Assembly: GCA_023426265.1 (NCBI GenBank)
Contig: JAFABA010000107.1
Span: 1-13,425, forward strand
Origin: Bacillota bacterium
GTDB taxonomy: Bacteria > Bacillota > Clostridia > Christensenellales > CAG-138
Direction of reading: 5' to 3'
DNA length: 13,425 nt
The position numbers and the translations under genes are program-made. Positions 1-6,766 of the stretch are shown here, one piece after another (the stretch's first letter is position 1; each line of letters starts with the position of its first letter). A model generated the notes under the pieces. The model saw nothing but the letters and a program-made list of their open reading frames with translations, ran no database searches and had not been told where the DNA came from.

Positions 1-186
1 CTCTTGGGTCACCAGGATCGGCGCGCCTTTGACTAAATTCTGCGTATATACGGCGGCAGCGCTTGCCGGAACGTCGCTGACGATCAGCGCCAGGTCCTTC
101 AACGCTTTGTTCTTTCTTAACCCGCAGTGGATGCCGGAAGCCTTGAAGCCTTTTGCGGCGCACACGCCGCCTGGTATTGCGTGCAT
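1..186 (-). CDS. argJ: ArgJ, glutamate N-acetyltransferase (N-terminal 62 residues, runs off left edge)
   Basis: ArgJ moves the acetyl group from N-acetylornithine to glutamate in the cytoplasmic arginine pathway; bifunctional forms also use acetyl-CoA. The start is the ATG at 184-186, preceded on the minus strand by AAGGAGAG with good spacing. The visible protein reads GGVCAAKGFKASGIHCGLR followed by DLALIVSDVPASAAAVYTQN, the characteristic ArgJ N-terminus (family pattern GGVTAPKGF, then DVPASAAAVYTQN). Only 62 codons are present, ending exactly at base 1. The self-cleavage site and catalytic threonine of the family lie further downstream and are outside the window, so monofunctional and bifunctional forms cannot be told apart. 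It follows argC on the same strand after a 207-nt gap packed with hairpins, and probably belongs to the argC operon. Confidence 0.93.
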   Translation of the reverse strand, partial: MHAIPGGVCAAKGFKASGIHCGLRKNKALKDLALIVSDVPASAAAVYTQNLVKGAPILVTQE

Positions 187-221
187 AATACTCTCCTTAT
201 GGTCCGAGGATACGTTTCTTT

Positions 222-384
222 TCTTTCCACGAAAGATCGGTCGTATTTGCGCCAAGCAAATACATTTTTCCTTGAAGGATACCCGAATGTGTCATTCGGG
301 TGCGAGAAACAAAAGAAAGCGAATTGGTCAGGGATTCCCAAGGGATGTGTCCCTTGGGCGGAGGTTTGGAGGCAGAGCCTCCAA
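222..384. repeat. Array of five short perfect hairpins between argC and argJ
   Basis: Five inverted repeats follow one another. They are TCTTTC/GAAAGA (222-236, loop CAC), GTATTTGC/GCAAATAC (243-263, loop GCCAA), ACCCGAATG/CATTCGGGT (281-301, loop TGT), CCCAAGGGA/TCCCTTGGG (337-358, loop TGTG) and TTGGAGGC/GCCTCCAA (366-384, loop AGA). All stems are perfect. None is followed by a T-tract on the minus strand, so they do not look like intrinsic terminators. The gap spans 187-393 and contains no convincing gene. These could be mobile or decaying palindromic repeat units, or mRNA processing or stability elements within the arg transcript. Confidence 0.8.
268..303. repeat. Hairpin module, copy 1 (second copy at 6860-6893)
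   Basis: The stretch TTCCTTG, then a few bases, then the ACCCGAATG/CATTCGGGT hairpin and TGC recurs at 6860-6893 with only a few differences: a loop change TGTGT versus TGTGC, loss of one C in the left arm, and a shorter spacer. In both places a different perfect hairpin sits about four bases before TTCCTTG. Two copies in 13 kb, both between same-strand genes, suggest a dispersed repeat family. Confidence 0.75.
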
Positions 385-393
385 GGGTCTTCA

Positions 394-1329
394 TTATAAC
401 GCCAGTCCTTCAGCCTCTTCCCACCCCAGCATCAGGTTCATGCATTGTATGGCGGCGCCCGAAGCGCCTTTGCCCAGGTTGTCGTACCGGGCAAGCAATG
501 TCATGCGCTCCCCGCTTCCGGCCACCATCAGTTCCATGATGTCCTTGCCTGCAAGCGCATTGGCTACAAGCATCTGGTTTTCCACTTCATAGGGAAGGAC
601 TTTTATCAGTTTGCTGCCTTCATAGTGCTGGGCGTAAACCTCCCGGATATCCTGCGGCCGCAGCCGCTTCTCGAGCATGCTTTGATGCAGGGGTATATTT
701 ACCAACATGCCCGCGTAAAAATCCGCAACCACGGGGGTGAATACCGGCGGGAACGCAGTGCCCGCATACTTTTGCATTTCCGGCAGGTGCTTGTGCGCCT
801 GCAGCGTGGAGTACGTGCGGGGGGCGCCGAACGCCACATCCCGCGTGTTGTCTTCGTATTCCGATATCATCTTCTTCCCGCCGCCGCTGTAACCGGTGAG
901 GGAGAAGCAGGCAAGCGGCGCTTCCGGGGAAAGGATACCGGCACAAATCAGCGGATAAATAAGCGCGATAAACCCGCTTGCATGGCAGCCCGGAACGGCG
1001 ACACGGGAGCCGAAGACAACGCCCGCCCGGTGGGCCTGTGAAAGCTCCGGGAACCCGTACCGCCAGCCGTTTGCCGTACGGTGGGCGGTGGAAGCGTCGA
1101 TAATGCGCACGCGGCTGCCTTCGGAAAGCGCCACGGATTCGCGGGCCGCATCGTCCGGCAGGCACAAAAACGCGATATCGGCCTCATGAAGCAATTCCTT
1201 TCGCGCGTCCGGGTCCTTGCGCTTTACTTCATCCAGGGTGAGGAGCGCAATGCCGTTTTGCGCGCTTAGCCGCTCGCAGATGCGAAGGCCGGTCGTGCCT
1301 TCCCTGCCGTCGATAAACACCTGATGCAT
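394..1329 (-). CDS. argC: ArgC, N-acetyl-gamma-glutamyl-phosphate reductase, short (type 2) form
   Basis: ArgC reduces N-acetylglutamyl-5-phosphate with NADPH to N-acetylglutamate semialdehyde, the third step to ornithine. The 311-residue protein has the N-terminal nucleotide-binding pattern GREGTTGLRICERL (residues 8-21), the active-site cysteine in VPGCHASGF (Cys115), GYSGGGKK (146-153) and QAHKHLPEM (178-185). This combination and the length of about 310 residues match the less common ArgC form rather than the usual form of about 345 residues. The start ATG at 1327-1329 follows AAAGGAGGAAG at a spacing of six bases. A near-consensus promoter and ArgR-like palindromes lie directly upstream, and argJ follows downstream. 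The assignment is secure from the motifs; the type is inferred from length and pattern. Confidence 0.96.
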   Translation of the reverse strand: MHQVFIDGREGTTGLRICERLSAQNGIALLTLDEVKRKDPDARKELLHEADIAFLCLPDDAARESVALSEGSRVRIIDASTAHRTANGWRYGFPELSQAHRAGVVFGSRVAVPGCHASGFIALIYPLICAGILSPEAPLACFSLTGYSGGGKKMISEYEDNTRDVAFGAPRTYSTLQAHKHLPEMQKYAGTAFPPVFTPVVADFYAGMLVNIPLHQSMLEKRLRPQDIREVYAQHYEGSKLIKVLPYEVENQMLVANALAGKDIMELMVAGSGERMTLLARYDNLGKGASGAAIQCMNLMLGWEEAEGLAL

Positions 1330-1357
1330 GCGCTTCCTCCTTTTTTCGTATATTACT

Positions 1358-1432
1358 CATAATTATACATTCAATGCGTGCAATGTCAACAATATTTTGA
1401 ATAAATATTTATTATAGATGTATTTTATACAT
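1358..1432. promoter_or_regulatory. Probable ArgR/AhrC operator cluster
   Basis: Two AT-rich palindromes lie just upstream of the argC -35: AATAAATATTTATT (1400-1413, perfect, preceded by TG so that one half reads TGAAT) and ATGTAT-N3-ATACAT (1418-1432, perfect). Their centres are about 18-19 bp apart. A third, weaker one, ATAATTAT within CATAATTATACATTCA (1358-1373), covers the -10. ArgR/AhrC boxes are AT-rich imperfect palindromes of the form TGAAT-N4-ATTCA, usually in pairs about two helical turns apart. Their identity as ArgR sites is inferred from shape, spacing and the gene controlled. Confidence 0.62.
1362..1389 (-). promoter_or_regulatory. argC promoter, near-consensus sigma-70/SigA
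   Basis: Read on the minus strand, TTGACA (1384-1389) is followed after 16 bases by TATAAT (1362-1367). Both hexamers match consensus exactly. Transcription should start near 1355, giving a leader of about 25 nt that contains the GGAGG of argC (1336-1340). Such a strong promoter implies control by repression, which fits the palindromes around it. Confidence 0.88.
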
Positions 1433-1445
1433 TCTTCATTTTGCG

Positions 1446-1476
1446 GTAAAACAAAAGGCCCGGAAAACCGGACCTT
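1446..1476 (-). terminator. Intrinsic terminator of the nitroreductase gene
   Basis: On the minus strand the stem AAGGTCCGG/CCGGGCCTT (1455-1476, one G-U pair, loop TTTT) is followed by TTTTGTTTTA. The internal pair is a G-U wobble only in the minus-strand transcript, which confirms the direction. The stem begins inside the TAA stop codon of the nitroreductase gene and separates it from the arg promoter. Confidence 0.9.
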
Positions 1477-2209
1477 ACAGTGTCGTTTGAAATTGTTTTA
1501 AATATTCCGCCATGGAGCGCGTCATCTCTTTTGCAAAATCGGAATTGTACTTTCTCGCGCAAAACGCGTTGATCCATTCTTTAAATTCCTGCGCGCCGGA
1601 ATGCTTTTTGAATAGTTCCGGGAACGCGGCGGGGTCGATGCGGTGGTAGGTGTTTTCGTGTACGATATCTTTCAACTCGCAGCGTTCGGGTTTTTTGCGC
1701 GCCTTCTGCTGCGCGGTGGGATAGCCGAACACCACCATGGCGGCGGGGAATACGTAGGGCGGCAAACAAAGCAGTTCCCTATGCTCCTCGCAGTGCTCCA
1801 TGACGTCGCCTATGTAGCAGGAGCCTATGCCGAAGCTTTCCGCGGCGGTCACGGCGTTTTGCGCGGCGATGCAGCAGTCCGAAACCGCAAGCAGCAGATC
1901 CCCCACGCCGGGCAGGCGCGGGTTGCAGGAATACGCCTCGTACGCGTCGTACCATTTCTGGCAGTCCGCTAAGAATATCAGCACCATAGGCGCTTTTGCA
2001 ATAAACGGCTGGTTGTCGCAGGTAACGGCAAGGCGGTCCTTGATGGCCTGGTCCATAATATCAAGAATGGTATAAAGCTGCTGGTTGCCCGCGCTGGGTG
2101 CTGCCATGGCGGCTAGAAGAATCTCCCGCTTGACAGAGGAGGAAATCTCCCTGTCCTCGTATACACGGACGGATTTGCGGCTGTGAAGGCTTCGGATGAT
2201 GTCGTTCAT
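1475..2209 (-). CDS. Nitroreductase-family FMN oxidoreductase
   Basis: A 244-residue cytoplasmic flavoprotein of the nitroreductase superfamily, which transfers electrons from NAD(P)H via FMN to nitro, quinone or other substrates. The N-terminal RKSVRVYEDREI (11-22) is the FMN phosphate-binding segment. APSAGNQQ (37-44), GIGSCYIGD (127-135) and the FGYP motif (161-164) are further family hallmarks. The C-terminal extension after residue 170 (HRIDPAAFPELFKKH, then EFKEWINAFCARKY) is of the sort seen in NfsA-like members. The start ATG is preceded by GGGAG at a spacing of five bases. It is a single-gene unit with its own promoter and terminator, divergent from the aminotransferase. The physiological substrate cannot be told from sequence. 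Confidence 0.9.
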   Translation of the reverse strand: MNDIIRSLHSRKSVRVYEDREISSSVKREILLAAMAAPSAGNQQLYTILDIMDQAIKDRLAVTCDNQPFIAKAPMVLIFLADCQKWYDAYEAYSCNPRLPGVGDLLLAVSDCCIAAQNAVTAAESFGIGSCYIGDVMEHCEEHRELLCLPPYVFPAAMVVFGYPTAQQKARKKPERCELKDIVHENTYHRIDPAAFPELFKKHSGAQEFKEWINAFCARKYNSDFAKEMTRSMAEYLKQFQTTL

Positions 2210-2241
2210 GCGCTCTCCCGTTTCCTTTGCTTCAAGGGATT

Positions 2242-2270
2242 ATTATAAGGACTCTGAAACAAAAACGCAA
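2242..2270 (-). promoter_or_regulatory. Candidate promoter of the nitroreductase gene
   Basis: On the minus strand a perfect -10 TATAAT (2242-2247) is preceded at 17 bases by a weak -35, TTGCGT (2265-2270). The leader would be about 30 nt. The -10 is convincing and the -35 poor, so an activator or low expression is possible. Confidence 0.6.
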
Positions 2271-2288
2271 GGCGGAAAAAGCATTTTA

Positions 2289-2318
2289 TTGACAACCCCG
2301 GCATATGCGGGATACAAT
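2289..2318 (+). promoter_or_regulatory. Candidate promoter of the aminotransferase gene
   Basis: TTGACA (2289-2294), an 18-base spacer and TACAAT (2313-2318, one mismatch to TATAAT) lie 44 bp before the aminotransferase ATG. The spacer holds the palindrome GCATATGC. An AT-rich stretch follows up to the start codon. This promoter is divergent from, and does not overlap, the nitroreductase promoter. Confidence 0.75.
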
Positions 2319-2361
2319 ACCATAAAATCATATATATAAAATATGAAAACGGGGAACGCAT

Positions 2362-3539
2362 ATGCCCGCTTTGAGCAAAAAAACAGAGCAGTTTACGGAT
2401 TCCGTCATCCGCCGCATGACGCGCATCGCAAACCAGCACCAGGCCGTGAATCTTTCGCAGGGATTCCCGGACTTTGACCCGCCCCCGGCGCTGAAAAACG
2501 CGTTGCAGGCGGCGGCGGGCCACATACACCAGTACGCGGTCACATGGGGCGCGCAGGACTTCCGGGAGGCGCTCGCAAACAAGCAGCGCGCTTTATGGAC
2601 ATCCCCATCGATCCGGAAACGGATATCGTCGTGACCTGCGGCAGCACGGAGGCCATGATGGTTGCCGTCATGACCGTGTGCGATCCGGGCGACCGCGTGA
2701 TCGTGTTTTCGCCTTTCTATGAAAATTATGCGGCGGACGCTATCTTGACGGGCGCTGTGCCCGTCTATATCCCGCTCCGCCCGCCCACGTTCACATTCGA
2801 TGCGGCTGAGTTGGAGGACGCGTTCCGCCTCGAACGCCCCAAGGCAATCATCTTATGCAACCCCGCGAACCCCACCGGCAAGGTGTTTACGAGGGAGGAA
2901 CTCATAACAATCGGCAGGCTGGCGGAAGCGTACGACACGTTCGTCATTACGGATGAAGTGTACGAGCACATCGTCTACGCACCCAACACCCACACCTACT
3001 TTGCGTCCCTGCCCGGCATGCTGGAGCGGACGATTTCCTGCAGTTCGCTCTCCAAGACCTATTCTATCACCGGCTGGCGGCTTGGCTACCTGATCGCCCC
3101 GCGCCATGTCACGGAAGCGGCGCGCAAGGTGCACGATTTTCTGACGGTGGGCGCGGCTTCCACCCTGCAGGCGGCGGCGGTCACGGCGCTGAATTTTGAC
3201 GACGCCTATTACGCGGAGCTGCTGCAAGCATATACCGACCGAAAGACACATTTTCTGAGCAGCTTGCAGTCGCTGGGGTTTACCTATACCGGCCCGCAGG
3301 GCGCGTACTACGTCATGGTGGATATCTCCGCTTATGCCGCAAAAAGCGACCTCGAGTTCTGCGAATGGATGGCGCGCGAAATCAAGGTGGCGGCAGTCCC
3401 CGGCTCCAGCTTTTTCCGCGAGGACGTCGAAAGCTTTGTCCGGTTCCACTTCGCAAAGGAAATCGCAACTCTTGACGCTGCGCTGGACCGTTTAGCGGAC
3501 CTGCCCCAAAAAGCCAAGGCGCATTACGGGGTAAAATAA
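2362..3539 (+). pseudogene. Class I/II PLP-dependent aminotransferase, interrupted by one frameshift
   Basis: The first 75 codons from the ATG at 2362 (LSQGFPDFDPPPALKNAL, then HQYAVTWGAQDFREALANKQ) continue in the -1 frame from GCG at 2586 (ARFMDIPIDPETDIVVTCG). Restoring one G between 2586 and 2587 gives an unbroken protein of about 392 residues, normal for the family. The rest is intact: CGSTEAMM, the NPANPTGK motif, TDEVYEH, the PLP lysine in CSSLSKTYSITGWRLGY (about Lys232 of the restored protein) and the carboxylate-binding arginine in FVRFHF. Such enzymes move amino groups between amino acids and 2-oxo acids; the pattern resembles the methionine/kynurenine/aspartate aminotransferase group. 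There is no second sign of decay, so a recent mutation or a sequence error is as likely as a true pseudogene. The ribosome binding site (GGGGAA) is weak. Confidence 0.88.
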
Positions 3540-3557
3540 TGCTTGGTTGGCTTTAAA

Positions 3558-3583
3558 AAGGAGGGCGTTCGCCTTCCTTATTT
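3558..3583 (+). terminator. Probable terminator of the aminotransferase gene
   Basis: The stem AAGGAGGGC/GCCTTCCTT (3558-3579, loop GTTC) has one G-U pair in the plus-strand transcript. The T-tract after it is short (ATTTGC). The minus strand has a better T-tract beyond the stem (TTTTT), but there the wobble becomes a C-A mismatch. It may act in both directions between the convergent genes. The rest of 3540-3746 shows no gene. Confidence 0.65.
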
Positions 3584-3675
3584 GCTCTCGGGTACCGATT
3601 GTGCATTTGCCCAATACCGGACTATTGTATCAAATTTCTTATAGTTTTCAAAAATAAGCACGCAGAGACGAAATC

Positions 3676-3704
3676 AAAAAAGCCGCCGATTTTTGTCGAC
3701 GGCT
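3676..3704 (-). terminator. Intrinsic terminator after ptsH
   Basis: On the minus strand the stem AGCCGTCGA/TCGGCGGCT (3681-3704, one G-U pair, loop CAAAAA) is followed by TTTTTTG. It closes the PTS operon 43 nt after the ptsH stop codon. A small extra inverted repeat, CAGAC/GTCTG (3709-3724), lies between them. Confidence 0.9.
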
Positions 3705-3746
3705 GAAGCAGACTTATGCGTCTGTTCGCTTTTGTGATTGGTACCG

Positions 3747-4016
3747 CTATTCGTTCAGGCCCGTTTCGAGCAGATTGACTAGCGCGTCCACCGCTTCCAC
3801 CTCGTCCTCGCCGATGGCGGAGATCTCCACCTGCGTGCCTTTCGCCAGGCTGAGCGAAAGCACAAACACAATGGACTTGACGTTTGCCTCCTTGTTGTTG
3901 TCCAGCCGCTTGAGCGTGATGCGGGATTTGAACTTGCCCGCCATCGCCACGAATTCCGCCGCAGGCCGCGCGTGCAGACCCGTCTGGTTGGTGATTACCG
4001 TCTTTTTTGCATACAT
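3747..4016 (-). CDS. ptsH: HPr, phosphocarrier protein of the PTS
   Basis: HPr carries phosphate from Enzyme I to the sugar-specific EIIA domains. The 89-residue protein has the active-site histidine in TGLHARPAAEF (His15). It also has a serine in NVKSIVFVLS (Ser48) aligned with the HPr kinase target Ser46 of Bacillus, two residues later because of a small insertion. The usual SIMGxMSLG core is here SIVFVLSLS, so a phenylalanine (Phe51) replaces the near-invariant glycine; this may affect contacts with HPr kinase or CcpA. The start is the ATG at 4014-4016, which follows GGAGG at a spacing of seven bases. The frame is open upstream, but that part overlaps ptsI and is not HPr. It is the last gene of the operon, 20 nt after ptsI. 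Confidence 0.95.
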   Translation of the reverse strand: MYAKKTVITNQTGLHARPAAEFVAMAGKFKSRITLKRLDNNKEANVKSIVFVLSLSLAKGTQVEISAIGEDEVEAVDALVNLLETGLNE

Positions 4017-4036
4017 ATGCGTTCCTCCGTTATGGC

Positions 4037-5761
4037 TTATGCGCCAATTGTTCCAATTTCGTCCTTTAAATACCGCTCCACCTCGTCCGCCGTGGAGCAT
4101 GAGAGCGTATGGCGGTACGCTTCCTCCGCTTTATTGAGCGTAAGCCCCGAAAGCATCCGCTTGAGCGGGGCGACCGAAGCTTTGCCCATGCTCAGCCTGT
4201 GTATCCCCATACCGATCAGCACGGCTGCTGCAAGTTTATCCCCGCCCAGCTCCCCGCATACCGCAAGGGGCTTGTTTGCGGCTGTAAAGCTCTTTGCCAC
4301 ACTCCCGATCAGGTGAAACAGCGCGGGATGGTAACTCTGGTAGTATGCCGCTACGGCGGAGTTCATACGGTCCACCGCAAGGGTATATTGAGTCAGGTCG
4401 TTGGTGCCTATGCTTGCAAAGTCCACCTCCTGCGCGACAGCGTGCGCCAGAAGCGCGATGGACGGAATCTCTATCATAATACCGATTTTGAGCGTCTTTG
4501 TATAGGGGATACCTTCCGTTTCCAGTTCATTTTTCGCATTTTTTACCGCCGCCTTTGCGCGGCGGATATCGTCCATGCTGCCCACCATGGGGAACATCAG
4601 CCATAGGTTGCCGTATACGCCCGCACGCAGGCAGGCGCGCAGCTGCGTATGCAGCAATTCCGGCCGCTCAAAGCAGAGCCTGAGCGCACGGTTGCCCATA
4701 AACGGGTTCGCTTCCGCCGGTATGGGGATGCATTCGGGCTGCTTATCCCCGCCGACGTCCAGCGTACGGATGGTGACGGGCCGGTCCCCGAAGCGCTTCA
4801 GCACGCGCTGATATGCATGGAACTGCTCTTCCTCGCTTGGCAGCGTGCTCCGGCCCATAAACAAAAATTCCGTGCGGAACAGCCCCACGCCGTCCGTATA
4901 GGCGGAGGCTTTTAGTTCCTGTTCCTCCGCGGAGCCGATGTTCAGCTCCACCTCTATTTTTGTGCCGTCCGCCAGCTTTGAGTTATATTGCAGATAGCGC
5001 TTGGTCTCCTCGGCTTCACGTAGATAGTCCTCCCGCAACGCAAGATGCTGCGCCTGTTCCCCCGGGGAGGGCTCCAGATGGATGACGCCCTTTACGGCGT
5101 CCACCGCAACAAGGTCCCCGTGCCGGATAGCGTTCAGCGCGTCCGGCACGCCGAGCACCGCCGGAATTTCGAAGCTCCGCGCGATAATGGCCGTGTGGCA
5201 GGTGGAGCCGCCCACTTCTGTAACGATTGCAAGCACCCGCGCTTTATCCAGCGCCGCGGTATCGGAGGGGAACAGATCGTGTGCCACGATGATAACAGGC
5301 TCCTCCAAACGGCTCAAATCCCGTTCCGGCAGGCCCTCTATACATCGCAGCAGCCGCAGCTTCACGTCCCGCATATCCGAAACGCGCTCGCGGATGAGCG
5401 GATCTTCCACGCCCGCAAGGAGTTCGGTCAGCATGTCAAACGCTTCCTCCACGGCCTGGGAAGGCGGCATGCGCTCTTCCCGGATGCGGAAGAGAATTTC
5501 TTCCTCCGCGCCGATGTCGTTTGCGATTTCCTTATGTGCCTCGAATATGGCGGCCTGCGCAGGGTTTTCCGATTGCATCCGCGCTTGTATGGCAGCAAGT
5601 TCATTTACCGCAATCGCACGCGCCGCAAAAAATGCCTCTACCGCCGCTTCCTCCGCGCCTAACTGCAGCGGGGTGCGGTCGATCACGGGCGCAAAGGGGA
5701 TATGCACGAATGCGCGGCCCAGCGCGTATCCGCCAGATACTGGGTTGCCCGTAACAAACAT
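4037..5761 (-). CDS. ptsI: PTS Enzyme I (PEP-protein phosphotransferase)
   Basis: Enzyme I takes phosphate from phosphoenolpyruvate onto a histidine and passes it to HPr, feeding every PTS sugar transporter of the cell. The length of 574 residues is normal. Domains in order: N-terminal HPr-binding helical domain (about 1-145), the phosphohistidine domain with GGSTCHTAIIARS (His189), and the C-terminal PEP-binding barrel. The barrel shows DGVGLFRTEFLFM, GIMIEIPSIALL, SIGTNDLTQYTLAVDRMN and the acid-base cysteine in AVCGELGGD. The start ATG is preceded by GGGAGGAAACGGT. It lies 35 nt after the FruK-like gene and 20 nt before ptsH. The order ptsI-ptsH is the reverse of the common ptsH-ptsI, and their place at the end of a sugar-specific operon is unusual. 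Confidence 0.97.
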   Translation of the reverse strand: MFVTGNPVSGGYALGRAFVHIPFAPVIDRTPLQLGAEEAAVEAFFAARAIAVNELAAIQARMQSENPAQAAIFEAHKEIANDIGAEEEILFRIREERMPPSQAVEEAFDMLTELLAGVEDPLIRERVSDMRDVKLRLLRCIEGLPERDLSRLEEPVIIVAHDLFPSDTAALDKARVLAIVTEVGGSTCHTAIIARSFEIPAVLGVPDALNAIRHGDLVAVDAVKGVIHLEPSPGEQAQHLALREDYLREAEETKRYLQYNSKLADGTKIEVELNIGSAEEQELKASAYTDGVGLFRTEFLFMGRSTLPSEEEQFHAYQRVLKRFGDRPVTIRTLDVGGDKQPECIPIPAEANPFMGNRALRLCFERPELLHTQLRACLRAGVYGNLWLMFPMVGSMDDIRRAKAAVKNAKNELETEGIPYTKTLKIGIMIEIPSIALLAHAVAQEVDFASIGTNDLTQYTLAVDRMNSAVAAYYQSYHPALFHLIGSVAKSFTAANKPLAVCGELGGDKLAAAVLIGMGIHRLSMGKASVAPLKRMLSGLTLNKAEEAYRHTLSCSTADEVERYLKDEIGTIGA

Positions 5762-5796
5762 ACCGTTTCCTCCCGTCCTTAAAAAGAAGGCGTTCG

Positions 5797-6726
5797 CTAG
5801 ATTTTCTCCATGCGCACCCGGTCAAGCAGCTCTCGTACCGTACTTGGGTCGGCACTTTGGCTGCCGTTCTGCATCACGCTCGCGGCGCTGACCGCGATCG
5901 CGAGGCGCGCCGTTTCTTCAAAGTCCATTTTGCACGCTTCCCCGAAGGCGAGCGCCGCCATCATGGAATCGCCCGCGCCCACCGTGCTCTTCGCCTCCAC
6001 CGTCAATCCGTAGCCGCGGTAACAGGCGTTTTCGCTTAAAAACAGCGCGCCGTCCCCGCCTAAAGAGATGGCGGCAAGCGCAACGCCCCGGTCAATGAGT
6101 CGCCTGCCGGAGGCTAAGATGTCGTTGATACCCGTAAGCTCCTGCCCAACGAGCCGGGAAAGCTCATGCTGGTTGGGCTTTACGGCGTAGGGGATGGCAT
6201 TAACGGCATGGCGCAGACTTTCCCCGTCCGCGTCCACAAACACCTTTGCCCCAGCTTCGCGGCATAGCATTGCCCAGTCGCCATAGAGCGTATCGGGCGC
6301 GCCGGGGGGCAGGCTGCCCGAAAATACCACGATATCATCTTTTTTAAGCCCCGTAAGGAGCCGCTCTTTCACTTCATTGAGACTCTCTTTTGTTGCCGCG
6401 GTTCCCGGTTCGTTGATATCCGTCGTTTCGCCGCTTACGCAGTCAATCAGCTTGAGGTTGGTGCGGGTGGGGTGCTCCGTCATTACAAAATCCGTATCGA
6501 TGCCGGCTGATTTTAATGCCGCTTCGATCCATGCGCCGGTGCTGCCGCCGAGTATGCCGGCGGCACGGCTTTTCTGCCCGAGCATGTTCAGTGTCTTGGA
6601 TACGTTAATGCCCTTGCCGCCCGGGTCCATGCGTACGGATTTCATGCGGTTTACCGCTCCGGGTTGAAATGTCTCCACAACGCCTGTTTTATCCACCGCG
6701 GGGTTGAGCGTAACGGTTACGATCAT
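5797..6726 (-). CDS. PfkB-family sugar-phosphate kinase, probably 1-phosphofructokinase
   Basis: A 309-residue ribokinase/PfkB-fold cytoplasmic kinase. It begins MIVTVTLNPAVDKTGVVE, the start typical of the 1-phosphofructokinase (FruK), tagatose-6-phosphate kinase (LacC) and tagatose-1-phosphate kinase group. Motifs: GGKGINVSKTL (36-46), SGSLPPG (136-142), VKPNQHEL (182-189) and the catalytic/ATP-site TVGAGDSM (248-255, base Asp253). The start ATG at 6724-6726 is preceded by AGGAG with eight bases between; an upstream in-frame ATG lacks family similarity. FruK converts fructose-1-phosphate to fructose-1,6-bisphosphate. In this operon it follows mannitol-type PTS genes, where a mannitol-1-phosphate dehydrogenase would be expected. 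The exact substrate is therefore open: fructose-1-phosphate, tagatose-1-phosphate or tagatose-6-phosphate. Confidence 0.88.
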   Translation of the reverse strand: MIVTVTLNPAVDKTGVVETFQPGAVNRMKSVRMDPGGKGINVSKTLNMLGQKSRAAGILGGSTGAWIEAALKSAGIDTDFVMTEHPTRTNLKLIDCVSGETTDINEPGTAATKESLNEVKERLLTGLKKDDIVVFSGSLPPGAPDTLYGDWAMLCREAGAKVFVDADGESLRHAVNAIPYAVKPNQHELSRLVGQELTGINDILASGRRLIDRGVALAAISLGGDGALFLSENACYRGYGLTVEAKSTVGAGDSMMAALAFGEACKMDFEETARLAIAVSAASVMQNGSQSADPSTVRELLDRVRMEKI

Positions 6727-6766
6727 GTTGCCTTCTCCTACCCATAAAGGAGCACACGAATGCGCC

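Noticed and set aside
222..384. CRISPR array
   Set aside because: The hairpins differ from each other in sequence and spacing; there are no constant direct repeats with unique spacers and no cas genes.
337..384. Intrinsic terminator after argC
   Set aside because: Stems are strong, but no T-tract follows either of them on the minus strand.
445..1041. Open frame of 198 codons on the plus strand opposite argC
   Set aside because: It mirrors the codon pattern of argC, has no family motifs and no ribosome binding site; argC on the other strand is certain.
2578..2590. Programmed -1 frameshift in the aminotransferase
   Set aside because: No slippery heptamer of the X-XXY-YYZ type and no evident downstream stimulator; the family is not known for recoding.
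5082..5891. Open frame of 269 codons on the plus strand opposite ptsI and the FruK-like gene
   Set aside because: Serine/arginine-rich, low-information translation typical of the antisense of a GC-rich gene; it crosses the boundary of two well-supported genes.
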